DNA of 6,086 nt from Acidobacteriota bacterium. Lineage in GTDB: Bacteria > Acidobacteriota > Terriglobia > UBA7540. The stretch spans positions 1 to 6,086 of the forward strand of contig JAJYJL010000562.1 in the NCBI GenBank assembly GCA_021789565.1. The letters are read 5' to 3'. The stretch's first letter is position 1. Each line of letters opens with the position of its first letter. The notes under the pieces are model-generated. The model did no database searches, had not been told where the DNA came from, and worked only from the letters and a program-made list of their open reading frames with translations. A program made the translations under genes and the position numbers. Shown here piece by piece: positions 1 through 6,086 of the stretch.

Positions 1-48
1 CCAAACCCAACCGCATTGTAAAGATAATTGTAAGACACTACACTAGAT
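1..48. other. Non-HsdS sequence upstream of the hsdS break, possibly the end of an inserted element
   Basis: HsdS similarity starts sharply at base 49 with [20 protein letters not shown]. Read in the same frame, the bases before it have stops at 19-21, 25-27 and 31-33, and the other two + frames give no HsdS-like peptide. The stretch is AT-richer than what follows. It carries a 7-bp direct repeat, attgtaa, at 15-21 and 27-33 (12-bp period), the kind of spaced repeat often found as a transposase-binding site at insertion-sequence ends. I cannot assign it to an IS family. It could equally be the edge of a deletion or an assembly junction. Confidence 0.35.
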
Positions 49-111
49 GAGCAACAGAAGATTGCCCGCATCCTCGGCACACTGGATGACAAGATTGAAT
101 TAAACCGGCGG

Positions 112-1416
112 ATGAATGAGACGCTGGAGGCGATGGCGCGGGCCATCTTCAAATCGTGGTTCATTGATTTCGATCCTGTGCATCGGAACATCGCCCGGCG
201 GGCGGGTCGAAATCAACCCTCACCCCAACCCTCTCCCACCGGGCGAGGGAGCAGCCATTATAGCGCCGGGTATGACGTTGCCGGACTCGTGGAGATAGCC
301 CGGGAGTTGAGAAGGAGGCAGACGCCCGCCGAGCAAATTCTCTGGGAACTGCTGCGCCATCGGCGCTTTTGGGGGCTCAAGTTCCGTCGGCAGCACCAAA
401 TTGGCGACTACGTCGCGGACTTCTACTGCCATCAGCACCGTCTGGTTGTGGAATTGGACGGTCCCGTGCATGGCGAGGAAATGAACGTAAAGAAAGATGC
501 GAAACGGGACGCATATCTCCGTTCCCTCGGCTTCACGGTTCTGCGCTTCCCGAACCAGCAGTTGATTGAGACGCCAGAGTCGGTTTTGAGGGCCATCGCC
601 CGCACCGCCAATCCTCTCCCGCTGGGAGAGGGTCCGGGCGAGGGTTCGGTCGAGGGCATCGAAGCACGCCTCCCTTCTCCCCGTGGGAGAAGGGTTGGGG
701 TTGAGGGTGTGATCGAAGGCACGGCCTTCGATCACTTGTTCCCCGATTCCTTCCAGGATTCCCCTCTCGGCAAGATTCCCAAAGGATGGCAACTGGACGA
801 AATCAAGAACAGATGCTCAGCCGTAACGTATGGCCTTACGCGAAGTGCTACAAAGCAACCGATAGGACCCCGTTTTCTGAGGATTACTGATATCCAAGGT
901 GGACGGGTTAATTGGTCTAGTGTGCCCTTTTGCCAAGCGACTGAGGAAGAACACCAGAAATACCGGGTTGAATCAGGGGACATCTTCGTTGCAAGGACAG
1001 GTGCATCGACCGGAGAGAATGTCTACATTGTGAACCCACCCGACGCGGTTTTTGCCTCCTATTTGGTCCGATTCCGTTTTAATGATCCTTCGACTGCCCG
1101 AGTTGTGGGTGCATTTATGCGAACCTTCGCGTACTTCGATTACGTCGCTGGTGTGCTCGGAGGTTCTGCACAGCCTAACGCCAGTGCACAAGTCTTGGCC
1201 GGTGCAACGCTGGTGTTTCCACCAACTGAGGTAGCAAATCGCTTCGCCCAGATTCTCAAGCCACTGGACGATCTTCGGCGAAAGAATGAGGAAGAATCTC
1301 ATACACTCGCTGCTATCCGTGACGCGCTTCTGCCCAAGCTAATCTCCGGCGAAATTCGACTGACACGAACTAACACTCTGGTATCCGAGGTGCGCAGATG
1401 TCATCAGGAACTCTAA
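112..1416 (+). CDS. hsdS: Type I restriction-modification specificity subunit HsdS, 5' truncated, with an in-frame DUF559 insert
   Basis: HsdS selects the DNA target for the methylase-restriction complex; a full subunit has two target-recognition domains (TRDs) joined by conserved helices. Only the second half is here. HsdS residues are already readable from base 49, but no start codon exists before ATG 112, which falls inside the central conserved helix ([17 protein letters not shown], then IDFDPVH, residues 18-24). Residues ~36-199 are a foreign insert. HsdS resumes with [18 protein letters not shown] (209-226), the usual entry to TRD2, then the TRD2 body with GGSAQPNAS (350-358) and the C-terminal conserved helix [18 protein letters not shown] (400-417). 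No good Shine-Dalgarno precedes 112. TRD1 is missing, so the product is either a pseudogene remnant or a half-HsdS that would have to dimerise. The family call is secure; whether it is functional is doubtful. Confidence 0.85.
   Translation: MNETLEAMARAIFKSWFIDFDPVHRNIARRAGRNQPSPQPSPTGRGSSHYSAGYDVAGLVEIARELRRRQTPAEQILWELLRHRRFWGLKFRRQHQIGDYVADFYCHQHRLVVELDGPVHGEEMNVKKDAKRDAYLRSLGFTVLRFPNQQLIETPESVLRAIARTANPLPLGEGPGEGSVEGIEARLPSPRGRRVGVEGVIEGTAFDHLFPDSFQDSPLGKIPKGWQLDEIKNRCSAVTYGLTRSATKQPIGPRFLRITDIQGGRVNWSSVPFCQATEEEHQKYRVESGDIFVARTGASTGENVYIVNPPDAVFASYLVRFRFNDPSTARVVGAFMRTFAYFDYVAGVLGGSAQPNASAQVLAGATLVFPPTEVANRFAQILKPLDDLRRKNEEESHTLAAIRDALLPKLISGEIRLTRTNTLVSEVRRCHQEL
217..249 (-). repeat. REP-like hairpin repeat, copy 1 (inverted orientation)
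   Basis: Bases 229-237 (ccctctccc) and 241-249 (gggcgaggg) form a stem with 8 of 9 pairs and the 3-base loop acc; 217-228 is the tail. In reverse complement it matches copies 2 and 3. It encodes [11 protein letters not shown] in the hsdS frame, a peptide typical of these repeats when they fall inside genes. Confidence 0.75.
274..609 (+). other. DUF559 (Vsr/PD-(D/E)xK-like) nuclease domain encoded inside the hsdS frame
   Basis: Residues ~55-166 of the hsdS ORF match the DUF559 pattern from end to end: [20 protein letters not shown] (63-82), [16 protein letters not shown] (91-106), [10 protein letters not shown] (111-120), [17 protein letters not shown] (132-148), then a closing helix [12 protein letters not shown]559 is related to the very-short-patch-repair and restriction-endonuclease fold. 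Likely active-site residues are D103, E114 and D116, with H120 nearby; all are present and the domain is not truncated. Whether it acts as part of the HsdS fusion, is translated separately (in-frame GTG at 289), or is inactive cannot be told. The family call comes from pattern recognition. Confidence 0.8.
613..644 (+). repeat. REP-like hairpin repeat, copy 2
   Basis: Bases 613-620 (cctctccc) and 624-631 (gggagagg) pair perfectly across the loop gct. They are followed by the tail ggtccgggcgaggg, close to the tail of copy 1 in reverse complement. It is in direct orientation to copy 3. Confidence 0.75.
672..707 (+). repeat. REP-like hairpin repeat, copy 3
   Basis: Bases 672-681 (cccttctccc) and 685-694 (gggagaaggg) form a perfect 10-bp stem with loop cgt, followed by the tail ttggggttgaggg (695-707). 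It is the inverted partner of copy 1 and marks the right end of the insert. Confidence 0.78.
709..735. repeat. Perfect 12-bp inverted repeat with 3-base loop
   Basis: The arm gtgatcgaaggc (709-720) is the exact reverse complement of gccttcgatcac (724-735), separated by acg. It encodes VIEGTAFDH and lies between the last REP-like copy and the point where HsdS similarity resumes. Its sequence differs from the REP-like stems, so it is either another part of the insert or the junction with the host gene. Confidence 0.8.
1387..1392 (+). promoter_or_regulatory. Ribosome binding site for the accessory gene
   Basis: gaggtg lies inside the end of hsdS, 5 bases before ATG 1398. It favours this start over the in-frame ATG at 1428, which has no purine-rich stretch in front. 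The site implies translational coupling to hsdS. Confidence 0.6.
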
Positions 1417-3317
1417 CCAGCCTCGCAATGTTAAAGGTCAACGTCGATCAGGGCGGGGACTACCTTGATTACCTCGGCCCTTTTATTCTTCAGGTTCTCT
1501 ATGATAAGAAACCAGACCCTGTCACTGATCGCGTCGTGCATGACCACATCCGAAGCGAGTTTGGGCTTGAAATTCCTGAACGCGCAGTCCAAGTAGTTTT
1601 GAAGCGCCTTTCAAGGAAATATCCCCTCAGGAAATCCGAACATGTTTACCGCATCGAAGGTGAATTACCCAATCCCGGAATAGGGACGAGCCGGGCGGAA
1701 GCGGCTCGACACATGCAAGCGGTAGTGTCAGGGCTGATCGAATTTTCAAAGAGTACTGCCAGGCCAATCTCAACTGAGGACGAAGGCGCCGAGGCAATAT
1801 GCAATTTCCTGACGGAGTTCAACATCCCATGCCTGCGCGCTTACCTGAGGGGCACTACGATACCAACTCTCGGCAACGGACACGGCACTAACGTCGTGTT
1901 AGTTAGTCAGTACGTGCTCCGATTGCAACAAGCTGATCCCGAACGGTTTGAAAGTTTTCTGGTTATGCTGCAAGGACACATGCTTGCCAACGCGCTCCTA
2001 TGTCCGGACCTACAAAACGCGCCCAAGACTTACAAGGGAATGACGTTCTATTTGGACACCCCACTGCTTGTCCGTCGACTGGGACTTGAGGGTGAGCCAC
2101 GAAGGGACTCAATCGAGAACCTGATCGGGATACTGCGCAACCTTGGTGCCACGGTTTCGACTTTTTCCCCTTCCCGAAATGAACTTGAGCAAGTCCTTAA
2201 GGGTGCGGCGGAACACATCAATGCACCAGATGGGCGGGGAGCTATTATTGCGGAAGCCCGACAGAAAGGTGTGACCAAATCAGACCTACTACTCCTTGCT
2301 GGTCAAATCGATGAACGGCTATCTGAGGCCGGTATCGGGATAACCAAAACACCCAGTTACGTACCGAAATTTCAGATTGACGAGTTGTCTTTCGGAAAAG
2401 TGCTCGATGATGAAGTGTCATACTTCAATCCTCGCGCTAAGGAATACGATGTTAATTCGGTCCGCAGTATTTATGTTTTGAGAGGAGACCGTGCGCCATC
2501 AACGATTGAAAGGTCTCACGCTGCCCTTGTCACCTGTAACACCGCGTTTGCCCGCGCTGCGTATGAATATGGAAAACAATATGAACAGTCGCGAGAGGTG
2601 TCCAGCGTAATCACCGACTTCAGTCTAGCAAATATGGCTTGGCTTAAAGCGCCGATGGGTGCGCCAAACCTGCCAACAATTGAGGTGCTCGCGTTCTCAT
2701 ATGCGGCCCTTCGGCCCCCGAAAGAACTCTTGGACAAATATTTAGAGGAAATCGACAAGCTTGAAAAGAAGGGCAAGATTACCGAGCGAGATCATCAGTT
2801 ACTGAGAAGCAGTACGTTGGCCCAAGAGGAACTAATGAGGCTGACATTAGGGGATGATGCGGCGCTAACGCAGGAAACGATCATGGAGACGCTACAAAGG
2901 GTCTCCAGCGAGATCAAGAAGGAGGAAAGCGCGAGAGTCGCGGCCGAACAAGAGGTACATCGGAAAACTAAAAGTGCACTAGAGTCAGCGCGAGCTGAAA
3001 AGAAGAAAATTCAGGAACGGCTGTTTTGGCGGTGTCGTCGAAAAGCCAGACGGTTTAGCTGGGCGGTGTCGGGATTCATCGTTTTACTCTTCGTTCTCGG
3101 TCTCGTCGCGGGTTTCGGCCTCCGACCCTCCCGTCCAGTCGAGGGCTCGTTCTTAGAGGCCGGTTCAGGAGCGCTCTTTTTGCTTACCTTGGTTAATTTT
3201 ATTTTTGGGACAACAGTTAAGGCAATTCAACAGCGCCTACAAGATCGCTGTCTCACGTGGCTACTCAAACGCGAAGCAGCGGCGACCGGCGTGGATATGA
3301 CCAACATCAGGGGCTAA
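1398..3317 (+). CDS. RM-linked accessory protein: winged helix, PIN-like nuclease core, coiled coil, two transmembrane helices
   Basis: I do not recognise a named family; the following is read from the sequence. Residues ~20-90 look like a winged helix ([16 protein letters not shown], then [13 protein letters not shown] and a wing ending HVYRIEG). Residues ~212-420 resemble a PIN nuclease: strand with D220 ([11 protein letters not shown]), E262/E264 (SRNELEQVL), D351 ([15 protein letters not shown]), and [13 protein letters not shown], where N381 sits at the usual fourth acidic position; [13 protein letters not shown] (405-417) follows. Residues ~440-545 are charged, helical and probably coiled-coil. 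Two hydrophobic segments (~555-575 and ~589-607) with basic flanks suggest a membrane hairpin with both ends in the cytoplasm. The gene overlaps hsdS by 19 bp and ends 15 bp before hsdR, so it is part of the RM operon. By analogy with RM-linked prrC it may be an RNase or DNase effector; this is inference. Confidence 0.9.
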   Translation: MSSGTLTSLAMLKVNVDQGGDYLDYLGPFILQVLYDKKPDPVTDRVVHDHIRSEFGLEIPERAVQVVLKRLSRKYPLRKSEHVYRIEGELPNPGIGTSRAEAARHMQAVVSGLIEFSKSTARPISTEDEGAEAICNFLTEFNIPCLRAYLRGTTIPTLGNGHGTNVVLVSQYVLRLQQADPERFESFLVMLQGHMLANALLCPDLQNAPKTYKGMTFYLDTPLLVRRLGLEGEPRRDSIENLIGILRNLGATVSTFSPSRNELEQVLKGAAEHINAPDGRGAIIAEARQKGVTKSDLLLLAGQIDERLSEAGIGITKTPSYVPKFQIDELSFGKVLDDEVSYFNPRAKEYDVNSVRSIYVLRGDRAPSTIERSHAALVTCNTAFARAAYEYGKQYEQSREVSSVITDFSLANMAWLKAPMGAPNLPTIEVLAFSYAALRPPKELLDKYLEEIDKLEKKGKITERDHQLLRSSTLAQEELMRLTLGDDAALTQETIMETLQRVSSEIKKEESARVAAEQEVHRKTKSALESARAEKKKIQERLFWRCRRKARRFSWAVSGFIVLLFVLGLVAGFGLRPSRPVEGSFLEAGSGALFLLTLVNFIFGTTVKAIQQRLQDRCLTWLLKREAAATGVDMTNIRG

Positions 3318-3332
3318 GAACCGGAATTGTCA

Positions 3333-6086
3333 ATGAGTCTCAACCTCACAGAATCCACCGTTGAAGATGCTGCCCTCGAAATTCTTGATGGGCTTGGGCA
3401 CACGATTCTTCACGGCCCGGAGATTGCCCCCGGCGAACTCCTTGCCGAGCGAACAGAGTATTCTGATGTTGTGCTTGTGGGGCGGTTGCAGCAAGCCCTT
3501 TCGCGAATCAACCCCAAAGTCCCCGCCTTGGCTATCGACGAGGCTGTCCGCAAAGTCCTAAGCATCCAGGCCCCCAATCTTGAAGAAAGCAACGGGCGCT
3601 TCCAGCAATTCCTGACGGACGGAATCCATGTCGAATACCGGAGAGACGACCGCATCGTTTACGATCAGGTGCAGCTTTTTGATTTCGAGGACCCGGACAA
3701 TAACGACTGGCTGGCCGTGAACCAGTTCACAGTGATTGAGAACAAGAACAACCGCCGCCCGGATGTGGTGATCTTCCTTAACGGCCTGCCGCTTGCCGTG
3801 TTTGAACTCAAGAATCTGGCTGATGAAAACGCCGGTATCAAAGATGCTTTCAACCAGTTCCAAACCTACAAACAAGAAATTCCGAGCCTGTTTCACTATA
3901 ACGAACTGCTGATTATTTCAGACGGTATCCAGGCCCGGACAGGCACGATCACTTCCGGCTGGGAACGCTTTATGCCCTGGCGCACAATCGAGGGAGATAA
4001 GATTGCGCCGAAAGGATCACTCGAGCAGGAAGTCTTAATCAGGGGCATCTTTGAAAAGCGCCGCTTTCTCGATCTGATAAGGAACTTCGTTGTCTTTGAA
4101 GATTCGGGGAAAACGCCTATCAAAAAGATTGCGGCCTATCACCAGTTCCATGCCGTCAACAAAGCGGTGGATTGCACGCTGGAAGCGGCATCTCCAAAGG
4201 GTGACCGGCGCGTGGGCGTGGTTTGGCATACGCAGGGTAGCGGCAAGAGCCTGACAATGGTTTTCTATGCCGGGAAGATCATCCAGGACCGGCGAATGCA
4301 AAACCCAACTCTTGTGGTGCTGACAGACCGCAATGACCTGGATAATCAGCTTTTCGGCACCTTCTCCGCTTGCAGTGATCTGCTGCGCCAAAAGCCTACC
4401 CAGGCCGAGAGCCGCGACCACCTTAAATCACTCTTGCAGGTTTCTTCCGGCGGAGTGATCTTTACGACCATCCAGAAGTTCCTGCCCGAAAACAAGGGCG
4501 AAAAGTATCCGCTGCTTTCTGACCGGCGCAATATCGTGGTGATTGCCGACGAAGCGCATAGAAGTCAGTACGACTTTATCGACGGCTTTGCCCGGCACAT
4601 GCGCGACGCCCTGCCGAATGCCTCATACATCGGATTCACCGCAACACCTCTGGAAGTGAGTGATAAGAGCACACCTGCCGTTTTTGGCGATTACATCGAC
4701 GTTTACGACATTCACCGGGCAGTGGATGACGGCGCAACGGTCCGCATTTATTACGAAGGGCGGCTGGCCAAGCTGGAATTGAAGCCGGAAGAACGCCCCA
4801 AGATCGATCCTGAGTTTGAAGAGGTCACCGAAGAGGAAGAGCAAACAACCAAGGAAAAGCTGAAGAGCAAGTGGGCACGCATGGAGGCGATGGTTGGAAC
4901 GGAAAAGCGCATCGGCCTGATCGCCCAGGACATTGTTGACCACTTTGAAAAACGCCTGGAAGGAATGGACGGCAAGGCCATGATCGTCTGCATGAGCCGC
5001 CGAATCTGCGTGGACCTTTACAATGCCATCACCAAGCTGCGGCCCAATTGGAACAGCGATGATGACAATCTTGGAGCTATCAAGGTTGTGATGACCGGCT
5101 CGGCTTCAGACCCAATTGACTGGCAGCAACATGTGCGCGGTGGCAAGCCGCGCCGGGAGTTTATAGCCAAGCGATTCAAAGACCCAAAAGACCCACTGAA
5201 GATCGCAATTGTCCGTGATATGTGGCTTACAGGTTTTGATGTGCCGTGCCTGCATACAATGTATGTGGACAAGCCCATGCAAAGGCATGGATTGATGCAG
5301 GCTATAGCCCGCGTGAATCGGGTCTTCAAGGACAAGCCCGGCGGCCTGGTGGTGGACTACCTCGGGCTGGCAGACCAACTGAAGAAGGCCCTGAAGGATT
5401 ACACGGAAAGCGGAGGGCAAGGTAAGCCGGTCTTTGACCAGGAAGAGGCCGTGGCGAAGATGTTGGAGCTTTACGAGGTGTGCTCGGACATGTTCCACGG
5501 CTTTGACTATTCCAAATTCAAAACGGGCAAACCCAGCGAAAGAACTGCCGTGATCCCACCTGCCATTGAACACGTCCTGCAACAAGAGGACGGCAAGAAC
5601 AGGTTTATGCAGGCAGTCCCCGAACTCTCAAAGGCTTTTGCCCTTTCTGTGCCACATGAAAAGGCCATTGCAATCAGGGATGACGTGGGCTTCTTTCAAA
5701 CCGTTCGGGCGGGGTTGGCAAAGACCATGCCGGGAACAACTAAGCCCCAGGAGGACCTGGACGCCGCCGTGCGGCAGATCGTTTCACGCGCGGTTGCAAC
5801 GGATCAGGTGATCGACATCTTTTCGGCGGCGGGTCTGAAAGCGCCTGACATTTCAATTTTGTCTGATGAATTCTTGGCTGAGGTCAAAGACCTTCCACAG
5901 CGGAACCTGGCCTTTGAAGTTGTGAAGAAGCTCTTGAACGATGAAATCAAAACGCGGTCAAAGAAGGTATCCGTCCGGTGGACCCATTACCAACGCGCAG
6001 AAGACGGGCGAGGCGGTGTCCTCTCTGGCCGGCGAGTTTCAGTCGATGTTTTCTTGAGGGGAGATAGGGTCGAGGCTAAGTCCGGT
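3333..6086 (+). CDS. hsdR: Type I restriction-modification restriction subunit HsdR, partial; HsdR similarity ends at 5966
   Basis: HsdR cuts DNA after ATP-driven translocation by the HsdM-HsdS complex. The start ATG 3333 is preceded by a weak ggaa (3323-3326) and gives a typical N-terminus ([20 protein letters not shown]). The nuclease site is RRPDVVIF (D144) and FELKN (E158, K160). The helicase motifs are complete: Walker A TQGSGKS (300-306), DEAH (406-409), GFTATP (434-439), [10 protein letters not shown] (631-640) and QAIARVNR (656-663). The C-terminal helical region (DUF3387 type) begins near 690 and is recognisable up to EIKTRSKK (871-878). From residue 879 the sequence no longer looks like HsdR although the frame stays open to the window edge. 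Members of the family usually exceed 1000 residues, so over 100 residues appear to be lost. The motor and nuclease look intact; docking on the methylase may not be. Confidence 0.93.
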   Translation, partial: MSLNLTESTVEDAALEILDGLGHTILHGPEIAPGELLAERTEYSDVVLVGRLQQALSRINPKVPALAIDEAVRKVLSIQAPNLEESNGRFQQFLTDGIHVEYRRDDRIVYDQVQLFDFEDPDNNDWLAVNQFTVIENKNNRRPDVVIFLNGLPLAVFELKNLADENAGIKDAFNQFQTYKQEIPSLFHYNELLIISDGIQARTGTITSGWERFMPWRTIEGDKIAPKGSLEQEVLIRGIFEKRRFLDLIRNFVVFEDSGKTPIKKIAAYHQFHAVNKAVDCTLEAASPKGDRRVGVVWHTQGSGKSLTMVFYAGKIIQDRRMQNPTLVVLTDRNDLDNQLFGTFSACSDLLRQKPTQAESRDHLKSLLQVSSGGVIFTTIQKFLPENKGEKYPLLSDRRNIVVIADEAHRSQYDFIDGFARHMRDALPNASYIGFTATPLEVSDKSTPAVFGDYIDVYDIHRAVDDGATVRIYYEGRLAKLELKPEERPKIDPEFEEVTEEEEQTTKEKLKSKWARMEAMVGTEKRIGLIAQDIVDHFEKRLEGMDGKAMIVCMSRRICVDLYNAITKLRPNWNSDDDNLGAIKVVMTGSASDPIDWQQHVRGGKPRREFIAKRFKDPKDPLKIAIVRDMWLTGFDVPCLHTMYVDKPMQRHGLMQAIARVNRVFKDKPGGLVVDYLGLADQLKKALKDYTESGGQGKPVFDQEEAVAKMLELYEVCSDMFHGFDYSKFKTGKPSERTAVIPPAIEHVLQQEDGKNRFMQAVPELSKAFALSVPHEKAIAIRDDVGFFQTVRAGLAKTMPGTTKPQEDLDAAVRQIVSRAVATDQVIDIFSAAGLKAPDISILSDEFLAEVKDLPQRNLAFEVVKKLLNDEIKTRSKKVSVRWTHYQRAEDGRGGVLSGRRVSVDVFLRGDRVEAKSG
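5967..6086 (+). other. Discontinuity in hsdR: unrelated sequence with a likely foreign C-terminus ending at 6057
   Basis: HsdR proteins of this type normally continue past KTRSKK with an asparagine and a long helix. Here the hsdR frame gives [16 protein letters not shown] and similar low-complexity, arginine-rich text. The frame one base back reads [18 protein letters not shown], then [12 protein letters not shown] and a stop at 6055-6057. That frame has G or C at 22 of 30 third positions over this stretch, against 17 of 30 in the hsdR frame, a modest hint that it is the coding one. I read this as the 3' end of another gene joined to a truncated hsdR. Its identity is unknown. After the stop, 29 bases remain with no feature I can support. 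Confidence 0.5.

Larger units (their letters stand above)
217..707 (+). mobile_element. DUF559 nuclease cassette bounded by inverted REP-like repeats, inserted in hsdS
   Basis: An HsdS of this type normally runs from FDPV through a short linker to LFPDSF. Here about 490 bp intervene. The outer ends are inverted copies of one GC-rich sequence: 217-237 matches the reverse complement of 685-707 with two single-base indels. The insert stays open in the hsdS frame throughout, so it adds a domain without breaking translation. It encodes proline/glycine-rich repeat peptides ([11 protein letters not shown] on the left, [12 protein letters not shown] on the right) around a DUF559 domain. No transposase is encoded, so it would have to move in trans or by recombination between repeats. 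The exact ends are uncertain by several bases. A 5-bp direct repeat tcgaa lies just outside (207-211 and 713-717) but may be chance. Confidence 0.6.

Noticed and set aside
47..121. Short frame from ATG 47 as an alternative start for hsdS
   Set aside because: It is in the wrong frame for HsdS and stops after about two dozen codons.
672..694. Perfect GC-rich hairpin as an intrinsic terminator
   Set aside because: There is no U-tract after the stem, it lies within an open reading frame, and it belongs to a repeat family.
207..717. tcgaa direct repeat (207-211 and 713-717) as a target-site duplication
   Set aside because: Only 5 bp long and at unequal distances from the inverted repeats; the right copy lies inside another palindrome. 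Not firm enough to call.
217..735. Repeated palindromes as a possible CRISPR array
   Set aside because: Only three copies, in mixed orientation, with unequal spacing and a protein domain between them; no regular spacers.
220..792. Open frame of 190 codons on the - strand across the insert
   Set aside because: It runs opposite to the clear DUF559 and HsdS frame and gives repeat-derived peptides ([11 protein letters not shown]); it is an antisense shadow kept open by the GC-rich repeats.
1428..3317. Alternative start of the accessory gene at ATG 1428
   Set aside because: No Shine-Dalgarno in front of it, whereas ATG 1398 has gaggtg 5 bases upstream; the first ten residues show no homology that would decide, so it remains a weaker alternative.
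3410..5585. Several - strand frames of 60-160 codons opposite hsdR
   Set aside because: All lie opposite well-conserved HsdR motifs and show no recognisable protein features.
5566..5811. 81-codon + frame within hsdR
   Set aside because: Out of frame with HsdR, which is clearly coding here; composition is typical of a shadow frame.

Overview
The window is a piece of a bacterial type I restriction-modification locus. Both ends appear to be broken or cut off. All genes lie on the + strand in the order hsdS (specificity subunit, 5' truncated), an accessory gene of 639 codons, and hsdR (restriction/translocase subunit, open to the window end). hsdS and the accessory gene overlap by 19 bp, and 15 bp separate the accessory gene from hsdR, so the three read as one operon. 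No hsdM is present; in the usual order it would lie upstream. The host cannot be named. Base composition is moderate and somewhat GC-rich, and the interspersed GC-rich palindromes are of a kind seen in many phyla.

Region by region. Bases 1-48 do not continue HsdS: they are AT-richer and carry three stops in the hsdS frame and a 12-bp-spaced direct repeat. HsdS similarity begins abruptly at 49 in the central conserved region, so the first target-recognition domain is absent. Within the hsdS frame, about 217-707 is an in-frame insert. It is bounded by inverted copies of a REP-like hairpin repeat and encodes a complete-looking DUF559 (Vsr/PD-(D/E)xK-like) nuclease domain. A third copy of the repeat and a separate 27-bp palindrome lie at its right end. 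The second target-recognition domain and the C-terminal conserved helix of HsdS follow and look intact.

Bases 1398-3317 encode a protein I do not recognise by name. Its architecture can be read as an N-terminal winged helix, a PIN-like nuclease core with acidic residues at the expected positions, a charged coiled coil, and two transmembrane helices at the C-terminus. Its place between hsdS and hsdR recalls RM-linked accessory genes such as the anticodon nuclease prrC. It is the best candidate here for an undescribed defence component: a membrane-anchored PIN-like effector coupled to a type I RM system.

Bases 3333-5966 encode HsdR with all nuclease and helicase motifs present. After 5966 the reading frame stays open but stops resembling HsdR, while another frame gives a plausible C-terminus of an unrelated protein ending at 6057. 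HsdR therefore seems to have lost its C-terminal helical region, the part linked to docking on the methylase. With breaks at both ends, the locus as shown is probably a degraded or rearranged RM operon, or a segment with assembly junctions.
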